A stretch of DNA of 64,000 nt. Source: Bacillus sp. NTK034. Lineage in GTDB: Bacteria; Bacillota; Bacilli; Bacillales; Cytobacillaceae. The stretch covers positions 62,001-126,000 of the forward strand of contig NZ_JAFKOJ010000003.1 of assembly GCF_017303275.1 (NCBI RefSeq), given 5' to 3'. Position numbers and translations under genes: made by a program. Within the stretch, counting starts at the first letter, position 1; each line of letters starts with the position of its first letter. The notes beneath the pieces are model-generated. The model had not been told where the DNA came from, ran no database searches, and was given only the letters and a program-made list of their open reading frames with translations. Of the stretch, positions 1 to 8,580 are shown one piece after another.

Positions 1-41
1 CTTCGGATAGAACAGATTCCTCCAAATAGAAAAGTAATCGT

Positions 42-154
42 ATAAAAGTTTTATATTTAAAACAAAGTTTCAATAATTTAATTTTTCTCAATATTTTTAA
101 TTGACATATTAAATATTGGGATTTATTATTAACCTGTAAGTAAAACATTGTTTT
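42..154 (+). promoter_or_regulatory. Promoter and candidate operators of the aromatic operon
   Basis: A strong sigma-A promoter is visible: TTGACA at 101-106, a 17-nt spacer and TATTAT at 124-129. Two A/T-rich palindromes flank it: ATAAAAGTTTTAT at 42-54 (perfect around a central G) and AAAACATTGTTTT at 142-154, just downstream of the expected start. A palindrome inside the transcribed start is where a repressor would sit; IclR- or TetR-type regulators often control such operons. No regulator gene is in the window, so this is inference. Confidence 0.6.
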
Positions 155-192
155 GTATATAAAACATTATAATAGTTTAGGAGTGATATTAA

Positions 193-729
193 ATGTCAGC
201 TGAAAAATTTGATGTGCAGGCTTTTGAAAAAAAATATGTAGCAAGGCTGGAAGACCGATCACTGGACTGGAATGTTCTTAAATTTCAGGAAGAAATTGAT
301 CCAAAGTATAAAAGGGCGCAAATGAGATATATTGGCCGCGGAGCAACAGCGAATAATGATTCAAATGTAATTGCAGCGGAACATTTCACACTCAGCACGA
401 TGGTCCTTCCAGCTGGATGTGTTGGACCTCTTCATCTTCACGATGATGTGGAAGAAGTATTCTTTATTCTTAAGGGGAGTGTAAAGGCTCTTATCCAGGA
501 AGTAGGGAAGGAAGAAGTTCATGAAATTCGTCTCAATGAGCGCGATTGCATCAGTTCTCCACCAGGAGTGTACCGCGGCATTCATAATGATGGCGATGAA
601 GAAGCGTTAATGCTGGTTATGCTTGGTGCCGTAAAACCAAATCTTCCTACATATCCGAAGGGGAGTGCTCTTGAGGAGCTTCGCATTCAGCGTGCGAAAG
701 AAAGAGAAGCCATTATCAACGGAAAATAA
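193..729 (+). CDS. Cupin-domain protein, first gene of aromatic catabolic operon
   Basis: 178-residue single-domain cupin. Cupin motif 1 is clear around residues 78-96 (GPLHLHDDVEEVFFILKGS, with HLH and a glutamate as likely metal ligands), and motif 2 follows as SSPPGVYRGIHN, whose histidine would be the last ligand. About 50 residues precede the barrel and a charged helical tail follows it. The ATG is preceded by AGGAGTG at a good distance. Cupins in such operons may be small dioxygenases, isomerases or lyases; nothing here fixes the reaction. A 164-nt gap with a hairpin separates it from the next gene, so it may be expressed at a different level. Confidence 0.8.
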   Translation: MSAEKFDVQAFEKKYVARLEDRSLDWNVLKFQEEIDPKYKRAQMRYIGRGATANNDSNVIAAEHFTLSTMVLPAGCVGPLHLHDDVEEVFFILKGSVKALIQEVGKEEVHEIRLNERDCISSPPGVYRGIHNDGDEEALMLVMLGAVKPNLPTYPKGSALEELRIQRAKEREAIINGK

Positions 730-764
730 TCGTTTTCAAGCAAACTGGCAATCTAATAAATATT

Positions 765-809
765 ACCGGGATGGACCGCTAACACTTAAATTTGCCGGGT
801 CATCCCGGT
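765..809 (+). other. Intercistronic hairpin after the cupin gene
   Basis: ACCGGGATG at 765-773 pairs with CATCCCGGT at 801-809; CC at 776-777 can extend the stem with GG at 797-798. Only a weak T stretch (TTCCTTTAAC) follows, so it is a leaky terminator or an RNA processing/stability element rather than a strong stop. Confidence 0.5.
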
Positions 810-893
810 TCCTTTAACAAAAAAGGTTTCCTGATACACATGGCTGCATGCAACTGATTGAATGAAAGACTTATTACTTTGGAGGTGCATGGG

Positions 894-1808
894 ATGTTAG
901 GCATTACTCACTTGAGGCACATTAGTCTCATTACTCCAGTTCTTGAGGAGCAGGCTGAATTTTACGAGAAGATTTGGGGTCTTGATAAGGTATCCGAAGA
1001 TGGGGATTCTGTCTATTTCAGAGGTGCTGGTTCAGAGAATCATATTTTACATTTGAAGCGGGGAGAAAAAGCGGGGCTTCATCATATTGCATTTGGAATG
1101 GTTGATAAGAACGCCGTTGACAGGGCTGCGGAGATTCTGGCTTCCAAGGGGATCCCGATTATTTCACCGCCGGGCTATTTAGATGAAGAAGGTAAAGGGT
1201 ACGGGCTACGCTTTGCTGATCCGGAAAACCGCTGCATTGAACTTTCAGCATGGGTGGAAATGCACACGACAATCTGGAATAAGAAGAATGTTGATCCGGT
1301 GAAGCTGAATCATGTTGTCATGAATACGGCAGACCTGGATATGATTACAGACTTTTATACAAATATTTTAGGATTTAAGGTTACTGATTGGAGCGAACAC
1401 CAAATGTCCTTCCTCCGCTGCAACAGGAAGCATCACTCAATTGCCTTCAACCAGGACCAGCATGCATCTGTCAATCATATTGCCTATGAGGTGGACACAG
1501 TGGACGAAGTTATGCGGGGGATTTCGAACGTCCGAAAGGCAGGCTATCAGGAGCTTTGGGGTCCTGGACGCCATGGACCGGGAAATAACATCTTCTGTTA
1601 CTTCCAGGATCCTTCCAAATTTGTCATGGAATACACTTGTTATCTCGAAACCATTGAAGACGAGGAAGAATGGGTGGCTCGAGTATGGAAAAGGGTTCCA
1701 CACCTGATGGATCAATGGGGAATAGCCGGACCTCCAAAACCTGAAGCACGTGCGGCGATGGGCGGAAAGCCAGATCCGGGCTGGATCAGCGTGAAAGCAT
1801 TAACCTAA
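894..1808 (+). CDS. Type I extradiol (meta-cleavage) ring dioxygenase, VOC fold
   Basis: 304 residues with two VOC halves (about 4-120 and 136-250), the layout of catechol 2,3-dioxygenase and biphenyl-2,3-diol dioxygenase. The catalytic half keeps the Fe(II) triad: H140 (KLNHVV), H195 (VNHIAYEV) and E246 (FVMEYTCY). H180 and Y250 lie where the second-sphere acid/base residues are expected. The family signature HGPGNN...Y..DP....EY is present. It should insert O2 next to a catechol and open the ring in the cytoplasm. An in-frame TTG lies upstream at 858, but GGAGG at 881-885 decides for ATG 894. The exact diol is unknown; the tail of about 50 residues is rather long. Confidence 0.88.
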   Translation: MLGITHLRHISLITPVLEEQAEFYEKIWGLDKVSEDGDSVYFRGAGSENHILHLKRGEKAGLHHIAFGMVDKNAVDRAAEILASKGIPIISPPGYLDEEGKGYGLRFADPENRCIELSAWVEMHTTIWNKKNVDPVKLNHVVMNTADLDMITDFYTNILGFKVTDWSEHQMSFLRCNRKHHSIAFNQDQHASVNHIAYEVDTVDEVMRGISNVRKAGYQELWGPGRHGPGNNIFCYFQDPSKFVMEYTCYLETIEDEEEWVARVWKRVPHLMDQWGIAGPPKPEARAAMGGKPDPGWISVKALT

Positions 1809-1831
1809 AGATATTTGAAAGGGGTATCGTG

Positions 1832-2623
1832 ATGGACTTTGGTTTAAAAGGAAAAACAGCAGTCATTATGGGCGGGACTTCTGGAGTAGGCCTCAAGACA
1901 GCAGAAATGTTCCTTCAGGAAGGTGCCAATGTGGCAGTATGCGGCAGGAATGCAGAGAGGAAGGATAATGCCTTTGACCATTTATTGCATTTCGGATCCC
2001 GGGAGTCGATTCTTGCTGCCACTTGTGATGTAACAAATAAAGAGGATGTTACTCGTTTTGTCGATTCGGCAGCAGCCCGATTTCAGGGAATTGATATTTT
2101 GGTTAATGCAGCCGGACAAAGTGTTATGGGCCATTTCTTCGATATTACAGATGAGCAATGGCAGGAGCAGATTCAGTTAAAATATTTTGCCATTATCCAT
2201 GCGGTACGTGCTGTTCATCCATATTTGGTGAAGAGCGGAGGCGGAAGGATCATTAATATTAATGCGACGCTCGCAAAGGAACCTGAAAGACATATGGTTG
2301 CTACAGCTGCTACAAGGGCAGGTCTTCTGAACTTAAGTAAAACGCTTTCCCAAGAGCTTGCATCAGACAATATCCTGGTCAACTCCGTAAGTCTTGGATT
2401 AATCCGTACAGACCAGTGGGAACGCAGACGATTAAAAAATGCACCTGATATGGATGCCGAGGAATATTACAAAGATCTTGCAGCAAAGCGGAAGATTCCG
2501 CTGGGCAGGGTTGGAGAAGCAGAAGAGGTAGCCAGTGTCATTCTCTTTTTAGCTTCAAAGCAGGCAAGTTATGTTTCAGGATCAACCATTGAAACAGCTG
2601 GAGCGCTGGGGAAAGCGCTTTAA
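1832..2623 (+). CDS. SDR-family oxidoreductase with altered active site
   Basis: 263 residues with a classical SDR Rossmann fold: glycine motif GGTSGVG at 14-20 and NAAG at 92-95. The catalytic YxxxK is not there: the aligned segment reads ATAATRAG, giving T158 and R162, and the usual serine position is A145 (NINATLAK). Some SDRs, such as 2,4-dienoyl-CoA reductases, also work without the tyrosine, so it may be an enoyl-type reductase, or have a binding role. GTG 1829 is possible, but GAAAGGGG is better placed for ATG 1832. It lies between the ring-cleavage dioxygenase and the ThDP enzyme, with short gaps, so it probably acts on the cleavage product. Confidence 0.8.
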   Translation: MDFGLKGKTAVIMGGTSGVGLKTAEMFLQEGANVAVCGRNAERKDNAFDHLLHFGSRESILAATCDVTNKEDVTRFVDSAAARFQGIDILVNAAGQSVMGHFFDITDEQWQEQIQLKYFAIIHAVRAVHPYLVKSGGGRIININATLAKEPERHMVATAATRAGLLNLSKTLSQELASDNILVNSVSLGLIRTDQWERRRLKNAPDMDAEEYYKDLAAKRKIPLGRVGEAEEVASVILFLASKQASYVSGSTIETAGALGKAL

Positions 2624-2650
2624 TTTCAAGCAAAGGCAGGAATGATTAGG

Positions 2651-4369
2651 ATGAGCCAACAGGAACAATTGGAAATTGCGCCGGCAAAAGCAAATGAGTC
2701 AATGGAATTTACTGCAGCAGATGCAGTGGTGAAGGAACTCGTCCGTGCTGGAGTTGAGGTGGCATTTGGGATTGTAAGCATTCATAATATGCCGATCTAT
2801 GATGCCATCCTTCGTGATGGGAGTATTCATCTGGTATGCTCGCGCGGGGAGAGCGGTGCGGCAAATATGGCAGATGGTTATGCACGTGCGACAGGAAAAT
2901 TGGGAGTGGTCATCACGAGTACGGGAACTGGTGCAGGAAACGCAGCTGGTTCACTGATTGAGTCATGGGCAGCAGGTGTTCCGGTCCTTCATTTGACAGG
3001 TGAGGTTGCATCACCGTATTTGGGAACGGGCAGAGGCTATATTCACGAGTGTAAAGACCAGCTGTCTATAATGGAGGGTTCTTGCAAAAAAGCGATGCGG
3101 CTAAGAAGGCCTGAACAGGCAGCAGCGGTTATCAGGCAAGCGATTAAGGAAGCTGCTGCTGCACCTTCAGGGCCTGTTTCAGTAGAAATCCCAATCGATT
3201 TCCAATCTGCGATTATACAGGATTATTCATTGGAAGAAGTGAATGTGCAGGAATACAGCTCCATATCGTATCTTCCAAAAGAGGCGATAACCAAAGTCAG
3301 CCAGGCCCGCCGCCCGGTCATATGGGCAGGAGGGGGCGTCATTAGCGCCGGGGCTTCCAAAGAATTGCAGAAGCTTGCGGAAAGAATCGGGGCAGCCGTT
3401 ATTACAAGCCAGTCAGGCAAGGGCAGCATTCCGGAGGATCATCCTCAATGTATTGGCCACTTTGCATCTTTTGAATTAACAAAGGATTTAGTGAAGAAAT
3501 CGGATCTCCTGATCAGCATTGGAGTCAGATTCAGAGGGAATGAAACCTCCAACTGGAAAATAGGAGTTCCTGAAAATCATATCAGCATTGATGCTGATCT
3601 GCAGGCAATGAACAGAAATTATGCGGCTGCCATCGGGCTGGCAGGTGATGCTAAGCTTATATTGAGAAAAGTAAATGAAGAATTGGCTAAGGAACCATTT
3701 ACGACGCCATCCGAAGAATATTTGGAAGAAGTGCTTTCAGTAAGAAAAGAACTGCGTCTTCAGCTGAGAGCTACGCTTGGACCATATGAAAATATTGCTG
3801 ATGCTATGCGTAAATTGCTCCCGAGGGATACTGTATTGGTGCGTGACGTTACGGTACAGGCAAATGTCTGGGGCAGCCGATTATTTGAAATATATCAGCC
3901 TCGTACATCCATTCATGCTTCAGGCGGAGGGATTGGGCAAGGTTTGCCGACTGCAATCGGAGCACAAATGGGATGTAAGGATAGACAAGTTGTTTTATTA
4001 GCTGGAGATGGCGGCTTCATGGTCAATGTGGGTGAAATGGCAACGGCAGTACAGGAAGACCTTCCATTAATCGTCATCCTGTTTGATGATGCAGGATATG
4101 GCGTTCTCCGGAATATTCAGGATGCAGCCTATGGACGGCAGGTAGCGGTCGATTTAGTTAGCCCAGATTTCGTTTTGCTGGCTCAGTCCATGGGATTTGC
4201 TTCTGCGAAAATCGGTTCTCCTGAAGAATTCGCATCAGAACTGGAGAAGGCAATGGACAGGAGAAAACCATCCATGATTGTAGTGGATATGGAAGCAGTC
4301 GGGCCAATGGCGAAACCATTCGGAGGGCCGCCGGGCGCGGCAGAAGCTTTCAAACCGAAAAGGCTGTAA
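2651..4369 (+). CDS. Thiamine diphosphate-dependent enzyme (acetolactate synthase/benzoylformate decarboxylase-like)
   Basis: 572 residues with the three-domain POX/AHAS layout: N-terminal PYR domain with the cofactor-activating glutamate E67 (SRGESGAANMADGYAR), central domain, and C-terminal PP domain with GDG at 452-454 (D453 as Mg ligand). The second Mg segment reads FDDAGYG, with D479/D480 in place of the usual N-N. The family decarboxylates or carboligates 2-oxo acids. Next to an aldehyde dehydrogenase it could turn a 2-oxo acid into an aldehyde that is then oxidised. ATG 2642 is possible, but the site AGGAATGATTAGG favours ATG 2651. The substrate cannot be told from sequence. Confidence 0.82.
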   Translation: MSQQEQLEIAPAKANESMEFTAADAVVKELVRAGVEVAFGIVSIHNMPIYDAILRDGSIHLVCSRGESGAANMADGYARATGKLGVVITSTGTGAGNAAGSLIESWAAGVPVLHLTGEVASPYLGTGRGYIHECKDQLSIMEGSCKKAMRLRRPEQAAAVIRQAIKEAAAAPSGPVSVEIPIDFQSAIIQDYSLEEVNVQEYSSISYLPKEAITKVSQARRPVIWAGGGVISAGASKELQKLAERIGAAVITSQSGKGSIPEDHPQCIGHFASFELTKDLVKKSDLLISIGVRFRGNETSNWKIGVPENHISIDADLQAMNRNYAAAIGLAGDAKLILRKVNEELAKEPFTTPSEEYLEEVLSVRKELRLQLRATLGPYENIADAMRKLLPRDTVLVRDVTVQANVWGSRLFEIYQPRTSIHASGGGIGQGLPTAIGAQMGCKDRQVVLLAGDGGFMVNVGEMATAVQEDLPLIVILFDDAGYGVLRNIQDAAYGRQVAVDLVSPDFVLLAQSMGFASAKIGSPEEFASELEKAMDRRKPSMIVVDMEAVGPMAKPFGGPPGAAEAFKPKRL

Positions 4370-4382
4370 GGGAGTGATTGAG

Positions 4383-5828
4383 ATGATTTCAACGTATCCA
4401 TTTGTTTCAGGAAAATATTTAATAGCCGGAAAATGGATCCAGGCAGAAAAAAAGACAAATGTTATAAATCCGGCTGATCATCAGGAAGTCGTGGGCGAAG
4501 TTGCTTTATGTACAGAAGAGCAGGTTGAATTGGCCATTTCAGCAGCAGCAAAAGCTTTTGAAACCTGGTCGAAAAGTGAGATTGAGGATCGGGCTAACCG
4601 GATGAAGCTGGCTGCGGACGAGATTAAAGCAAGTGTCGAAGAGAACGTAACCTTGCTGATCCGAGAAAATGGAAAAGTGCTGGTGGAAGCGAAAAAAGAC
4701 CTTCTGCGCTGTGTCGATATTATGAAGGAAGCTGCCGATGAGCTGCTGAAATGGTGGAAGCCTGAATCCATTCCCGGTTCCCAGAAGGTTCAAATCCGCA
4801 AGCGTCCCCGTGGTGTAACGGCGGTGATCTCTCCATGGAACTCACCAATGATCCTTACGTTTAAGCGGGTGATCCCGGCTGTTCTTGCCGGAAACACAGT
4901 CGTTGTAAAGCCGGCGACGAGCTGTCCGCTAACGATCATGTCATTTCTCAAGACAGTAGCTTCTTATTTCCCTGACGGGGTCATTAATGTTGTGACTGGT
5001 TCAGGAAGGGTTATTGGCAATAAGCTTTGCTCAGATTCGCGAATCCGGACCATTGCATTTGTCGGCAGTACGGAGACTGGCAAAGAAATCATGCGTGCTG
5101 CTTCAGGCACAGTGAAAAATGTCTACATGGAGCTTGGCGGGAATGATGCGGCAATTATCCTCGAGGATGCCAATCTGGATGAAAGCGCTATTAAGCGCCT
5201 GCGTTTCGGTGTTCTCCGGGCAGCAGGCCAGGTGTGCTCAGCTATTAAAAGGATCTATGTCCATGAATCACGATACGGTGAGCTGGCAGAAAAGCTTAGA
5301 AAAGAATTTCAGCATATTAAGGTTGGAAACGGCATTCAGCCTGATGCCGAGATGGGGCCTTTGAACAATAAGGCTCAGTACGAATATGTGAATGGCCTGA
5401 TCGAACGCGCCAGAAAATCCGGTGCCACAGTCATCACAGGGGGAATTCAGCTTGATCCTGATTCCTGGGATAAAGGCTATTACATTCTTCCTTCAATCAT
5501 TACCGGTGTGGATCAGAAAAGTGAAATTGTTCGTGCCGAACAGTTTGGACCTGTCATTCCGATCCTTCCATTTAAAGAGGATGAGGAAGTCATCAGCCTT
5601 GCAAATGACAGTGAATTTGGTTTAAGGGCTTCTGTTTGGACATCAGATGAATCCAAAGCAATCGAATTTGCAGACCGGTTAGAGGCCGGCGCCATTTTCC
5701 ATAATAATCATACCGTTTTTCAGGATCTTCATCTGGACTTCCCGGGACTAAAGGAAAGCGGACTTTCACGTGAAACGCGGCATTGCGGCCTGGAGTTTTT
5801 TGCAGATTCCTATGGGTTTGCCAATTAG
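4383..5828 (+). CDS. NAD(P)-dependent aldehyde dehydrogenase
   Basis: 481 residues, usual length for the ALDH superfamily. The oxyanion asparagine N153 (SPWNSP), K176 (VVVKPA), general base E250 (MELGGND) and catalytic cysteine C285 (GQVCSAIKR) are all in place. It oxidises an aldehyde to the acid in the cytoplasm. GGGAGTG precedes ATG 4383; the in-frame GTG 4374 lies inside that site and is unlikely. It starts 13 nt after the ThDP enzyme, which suggests that the two work in sequence, or that it oxidises a semialdehyde from ring cleavage. Confidence 0.88.
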   Translation: MISTYPFVSGKYLIAGKWIQAEKKTNVINPADHQEVVGEVALCTEEQVELAISAAAKAFETWSKSEIEDRANRMKLAADEIKASVEENVTLLIRENGKVLVEAKKDLLRCVDIMKEAADELLKWWKPESIPGSQKVQIRKRPRGVTAVISPWNSPMILTFKRVIPAVLAGNTVVVKPATSCPLTIMSFLKTVASYFPDGVINVVTGSGRVIGNKLCSDSRIRTIAFVGSTETGKEIMRAASGTVKNVYMELGGNDAAIILEDANLDESAIKRLRFGVLRAAGQVCSAIKRIYVHESRYGELAEKLRKEFQHIKVGNGIQPDAEMGPLNNKAQYEYVNGLIERARKSGATVITGGIQLDPDSWDKGYYILPSIITGVDQKSEIVRAEQFGPVIPILPFKEDEEVISLANDSEFGLRASVWTSDESKAIEFADRLEAGAIFHNNHTVFQDLHLDFPGLKESGLSRETRHCGLEFFADSYGFAN

Positions 5829-5840
5829 GGGGATACCGAT

Positions 5841-6623
5841 ATGAAATTAGCCTTAATCGGAGGCGGGAATATAGGCAGGTTCCTGCTTCAAAGCATTAAT
5901 AAAGACTGCTTAATACCGAATGCGCAAATTATTGGCCTTCATACCCGCTGCCAGGAACAGGCAAAGGAATTATCACTGGAATTTAGTGCGGAAATCTTTG
6001 CAGACGTGGAATCCCTTTTAAAATCCCATGCCGACCTGGTTATAGAAGCAGCAACTGTTGAAGCTGTAGAGGAGTACGCTGCTTCTATTTTGCTCTCAGG
6101 CAAAGATCTGGTTGTCAGCAGTGTTGGTGCACTGGCAGACCGGGAATTTTATAAGTGCCTTGAAGAAATTTGCATTTTAAATAATACGAAAATTCACTTG
6201 CCATCAGGGGCAATCGGCGGACTGGATGTTTTAAAAGCAGCTAAATCGATTGGTGAACTGGATTCTGTATCCATTATCACCAGGAAGCCTCCTCAGGCGC
6301 TTCCTGGTGCCCCGCTTGATGGCGAAAAGGTGCTTTTTGAGGGGTCTGCCGCCGAAGCCATTAGATTATTCCCAAGGAATATCAATGTATCCATAATTTT
6401 GTCTCTCGCGGGGTTAGGTGCCGAGAATACCGGAGTAAAAATCATATCCGATCCAGCAGTAAGGAAAAATAGCCATACGATTGAGGCAGCAGGTTCCTTC
6501 GGAAAGCTGTCGCTTCAAGTCGAAAATGACCCGATGCCTAATAATCCAAAGACAAGCTACCTGGCAGCTCTAAGCATCCTGGCTTCATTGAAGAATAGGG
6601 ATGAGATGATCCGGGTTGGATGA
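5841..6623 (+). CDS. Aspartate dehydrogenase-like NAD(P)-binding protein
   Basis: 260 residues, close to the usual length of L-aspartate dehydrogenases (NadX type). The N-terminus is a Rossmann fold with GGGNIG at residues 7-12; the middle has the LPSGAIGGLD loop typical of the family and the tail NPKTSYLAALSI. Known members convert L-aspartate and NAD(P)+ to iminosuccinate/oxaloacetate and ammonia. In an aromatic operon it is more likely to handle a different amino or imino acid, or a 2-oxo product; this is inference. GGGGGA sits just before the start, 12 nt after the aldehyde dehydrogenase. Confidence 0.72.
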   Translation: MKLALIGGGNIGRFLLQSINKDCLIPNAQIIGLHTRCQEQAKELSLEFSAEIFADVESLLKSHADLVIEAATVEAVEEYAASILLSGKDLVVSSVGALADREFYKCLEEICILNNTKIHLPSGAIGGLDVLKAAKSIGELDSVSIITRKPPQALPGAPLDGEKVLFEGSAAEAIRLFPRNINVSIILSLAGLGAENTGVKIISDPAVRKNSHTIEAAGSFGKLSLQVENDPMPNNPKTSYLAALSILASLKNRDEMIRVG

Positions 6624-6636
6624 GCCTGCTGCTATA

Positions 6637-6665
6637 GAGGAAGAGAATAGTAAATTCTTTTCCTC
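6637..6665 (+). other. Intercistronic hairpin before the Rieske oxygenase
   Basis: GAGGAAGAGAAT (6637-6648) pairs with ATTCTTTTCCTC (6654-6665) around a 5-nt loop, with one G-U pair. There is no T run, so a processing or stability element is more likely than a terminator. It lies in the 86-nt gap before the oxygenase alpha gene. Confidence 0.5.
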
Positions 6666-6709
6666 GCTCCTTGGAGAAGCTTATTTTAAGACGAAGGGGG
6701 AATTTACAT

Positions 6710-8017
6710 ATGATTAAAACGACAACTAAGAACTTAGAAGAAATGACCCAAAAAGAAACAATCGGCTACTTAAACGAAACAGTCCAGCCTGAGGCTGGAT
6801 CCATTCCTGCTTTTATCCTCGCAGATCCTAAGATTTACGATATTGAGCATAAAAAGGTGTTTATGAAAACCTGGCTTTTTATTGGCCATGAATCAGAAAT
6901 CCCAAATAAAAATGATTATATGCTAAGAGATTTAGCAGGCTACTCTATTATCATTACAAGAGATTCAGAGAATGAAATAAGCGGCTTTTACAATATGTGC
7001 ACACACCGGGGGATGAAATTATGCCGTGCTGACAAAGGAAATAAATCCTCATTTGTATGTCCTTATCATGGATTCAATTTTAAAAACAATGGTGATCTGA
7101 TTGGAGTGCCTCTGCAGAAGGATATTTATGGAACTGACCTGGATAAGTCCAAGCTGGGACTCCACAAAATAAGGATTGAATCGTATAAAGGCCTTATTTT
7201 TGGAACCTGGAATGAAGAAGCAGAGTCTCTTTCAGATTTTTTGGGCGATTTCAAATGGTATTTGGACATTTTAGCCGGGCGTGCAGAAATGGAGGTCGTC
7301 GGCCCTCCGCAAAGATTCATCATCCATTCGAATTGGAAGGTAGGAGCAGATAACTTTGTCGGCGATTCCTACCACACAATGGTCACTCATGGATCCATTG
7401 CAAAATTGGGCATGGTGCCAAGTGCAACATATTCTAAAAAGGGATACCAGATCCACACAATGAACGGGCATGGATTAAATCTGGGCACTCCTAATCCTGA
7501 CTTCGCATTCCCTGAAGAGCTGAAATCGGAATATAAATCCAATTTAACAGATGAACAATATGATGTGCTGGCCAATTTGAAAAATATGATCGGTAACATC
7601 TTTCCCAACCTGAGCTTCCTCATTTCGCATACAAAAGTGAAAGGGCAGCTGATTTCAAATACAACCGTTCGGATGTGGAGGCCAATTGGGCCTGATAAAA
7701 TGGAAGTGATAGCCTGGTTCCTCGTAGAGAAAAATGCGGCAGAGGACTGGAAGAAACGTTCAAGGGATTCATTCATTTTAACGTTCAGCCCTTCAGGCAT
7801 TTTCGAGCAGGATGATACAGAAGTATTTACTGACATAACCGCTGCCGCATCAGGTCCAATGCCTGTTATGAAAGAACTTGTTTACAATTATACGATGGGG
7901 ATGCACCGTGAACCGGTCAGTGGTTTCATCGGTCCTGGTGTTGTCTACGATGATAAGTTTTCTGAAGCAAATCAAAGGAACTTCTATCACTACTGGCTTG
8001 ATCTCATGAACGCTTAA
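6710..8017 (+). CDS. Ring-hydroxylating oxygenase, large (alpha) subunit
   Basis: 435 residues. The Rieske [2Fe-2S] ligands are C97-x-H99 (CTHRG) and C117-x2-H120 (CPYHGF). The mononuclear iron site follows the naphthalene-dioxygenase pattern: N215, D219 (electron bridge), H222 and H227 in DNFVGDSYHTMVTH. It should add O2 across an aromatic ring to give a cis-dihydrodiol, working as an alpha3beta3 hexamer with the next gene. ATG 6710 is preceded by AAGGGGGA; a TTG at 6671 in frame lacks support. No ferredoxin or reductase gene lies nearby, so electrons must come from a protein encoded elsewhere. Confidence 0.9.
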   Translation: MIKTTTKNLEEMTQKETIGYLNETVQPEAGSIPAFILADPKIYDIEHKKVFMKTWLFIGHESEIPNKNDYMLRDLAGYSIIITRDSENEISGFYNMCTHRGMKLCRADKGNKSSFVCPYHGFNFKNNGDLIGVPLQKDIYGTDLDKSKLGLHKIRIESYKGLIFGTWNEEAESLSDFLGDFKWYLDILAGRAEMEVVGPPQRFIIHSNWKVGADNFVGDSYHTMVTHGSIAKLGMVPSATYSKKGYQIHTMNGHGLNLGTPNPDFAFPEELKSEYKSNLTDEQYDVLANLKNMIGNIFPNLSFLISHTKVKGQLISNTTVRMWRPIGPDKMEVIAWFLVEKNAAEDWKKRSRDSFILTFSPSGIFEQDDTEVFTDITAAASGPMPVMKELVYNYTMGMHREPVSGFIGPGVVYDDKFSEANQRNFYHYWLDLMNA

Positions 8018-8055
8018 GTAAACTGGAACGATGCCTGGAAATGGGGGAATACAGA

Positions 8056-8565
8056 ATGAGTTTAGAGAAAATGCTCGCAACCTATGAATTTGAACAATGG
8101 CTCTACAGAGAAGCTGAGCTGCTTGATCATATCGATTTTGATGGCTGGTTCAGCCTTATGCATTCATCTCTGAGTTATCAAATGCCTGTACGCGTCAATA
8201 AAGAAGGCACTGAAAGGCCGGATTATGCGGAAGATATGTTTTCTTTTAATGATGATATAGAGTTGCTGAGCCTGAGAGTCGAACGGTTAAAAACGGATTA
8301 TGCCTGGGCGGAAATTCCGCCTTCCCGCACTCGCCGCTATGTAAGCAATGTGAAGCTTTCCGACTATGTCCCGAATGAAAAAGCATCTGTAAATAGTTAT
8401 CTTCTAATCTATCGCAGCCGCAGTACAGACATCCATCATGACCTGATTTCAGGAGAACGGCGTGATGAATTTATATATGAAGATGGAGTCTGGAAATTGT
8501 CCAAGAGGGTTTTCATTGTCGATCAGACGACACTCAATACCAGAAATCTTGCTATTTTTGTATAA
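8056..8565 (+). CDS. Ring-hydroxylating oxygenase, small (beta) subunit
   Basis: 169 residues of the NTF2/SnoaL-like fold. The order of segments (long N-terminal helix EFEQWLYREAELLD, SLSYQMPVR, RTRRYVSNV, LLIYRSRS, and a C-terminal KLSKRVFIVDQT) matches the beta subunits of aromatic-ring dioxygenases. It has a structural role in the hexamer and carries no cofactor. GGGGGA lies before ATG 8056; the ATG at 8041 overlaps that site and is less likely. It follows the alpha gene by 38 nt. Confidence 0.88.
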   Translation: MSLEKMLATYEFEQWLYREAELLDHIDFDGWFSLMHSSLSYQMPVRVNKEGTERPDYAEDMFSFNDDIELLSLRVERLKTDYAWAEIPPSRTRRYVSNVKLSDYVPNEKASVNSYLLIYRSRSTDIHHDLISGERRDEFIYEDGVWKLSKRVFIVDQTTLNTRNLAIFV

Positions 8566-8580
8566 GGAGGAGCATCCAGT

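Noticed and set aside
7387..7836. 149-codon minus-strand ORF in the Rieske alpha gene
   Set aside because: Antisense to a clear enzyme; composition is that of a shadow frame.
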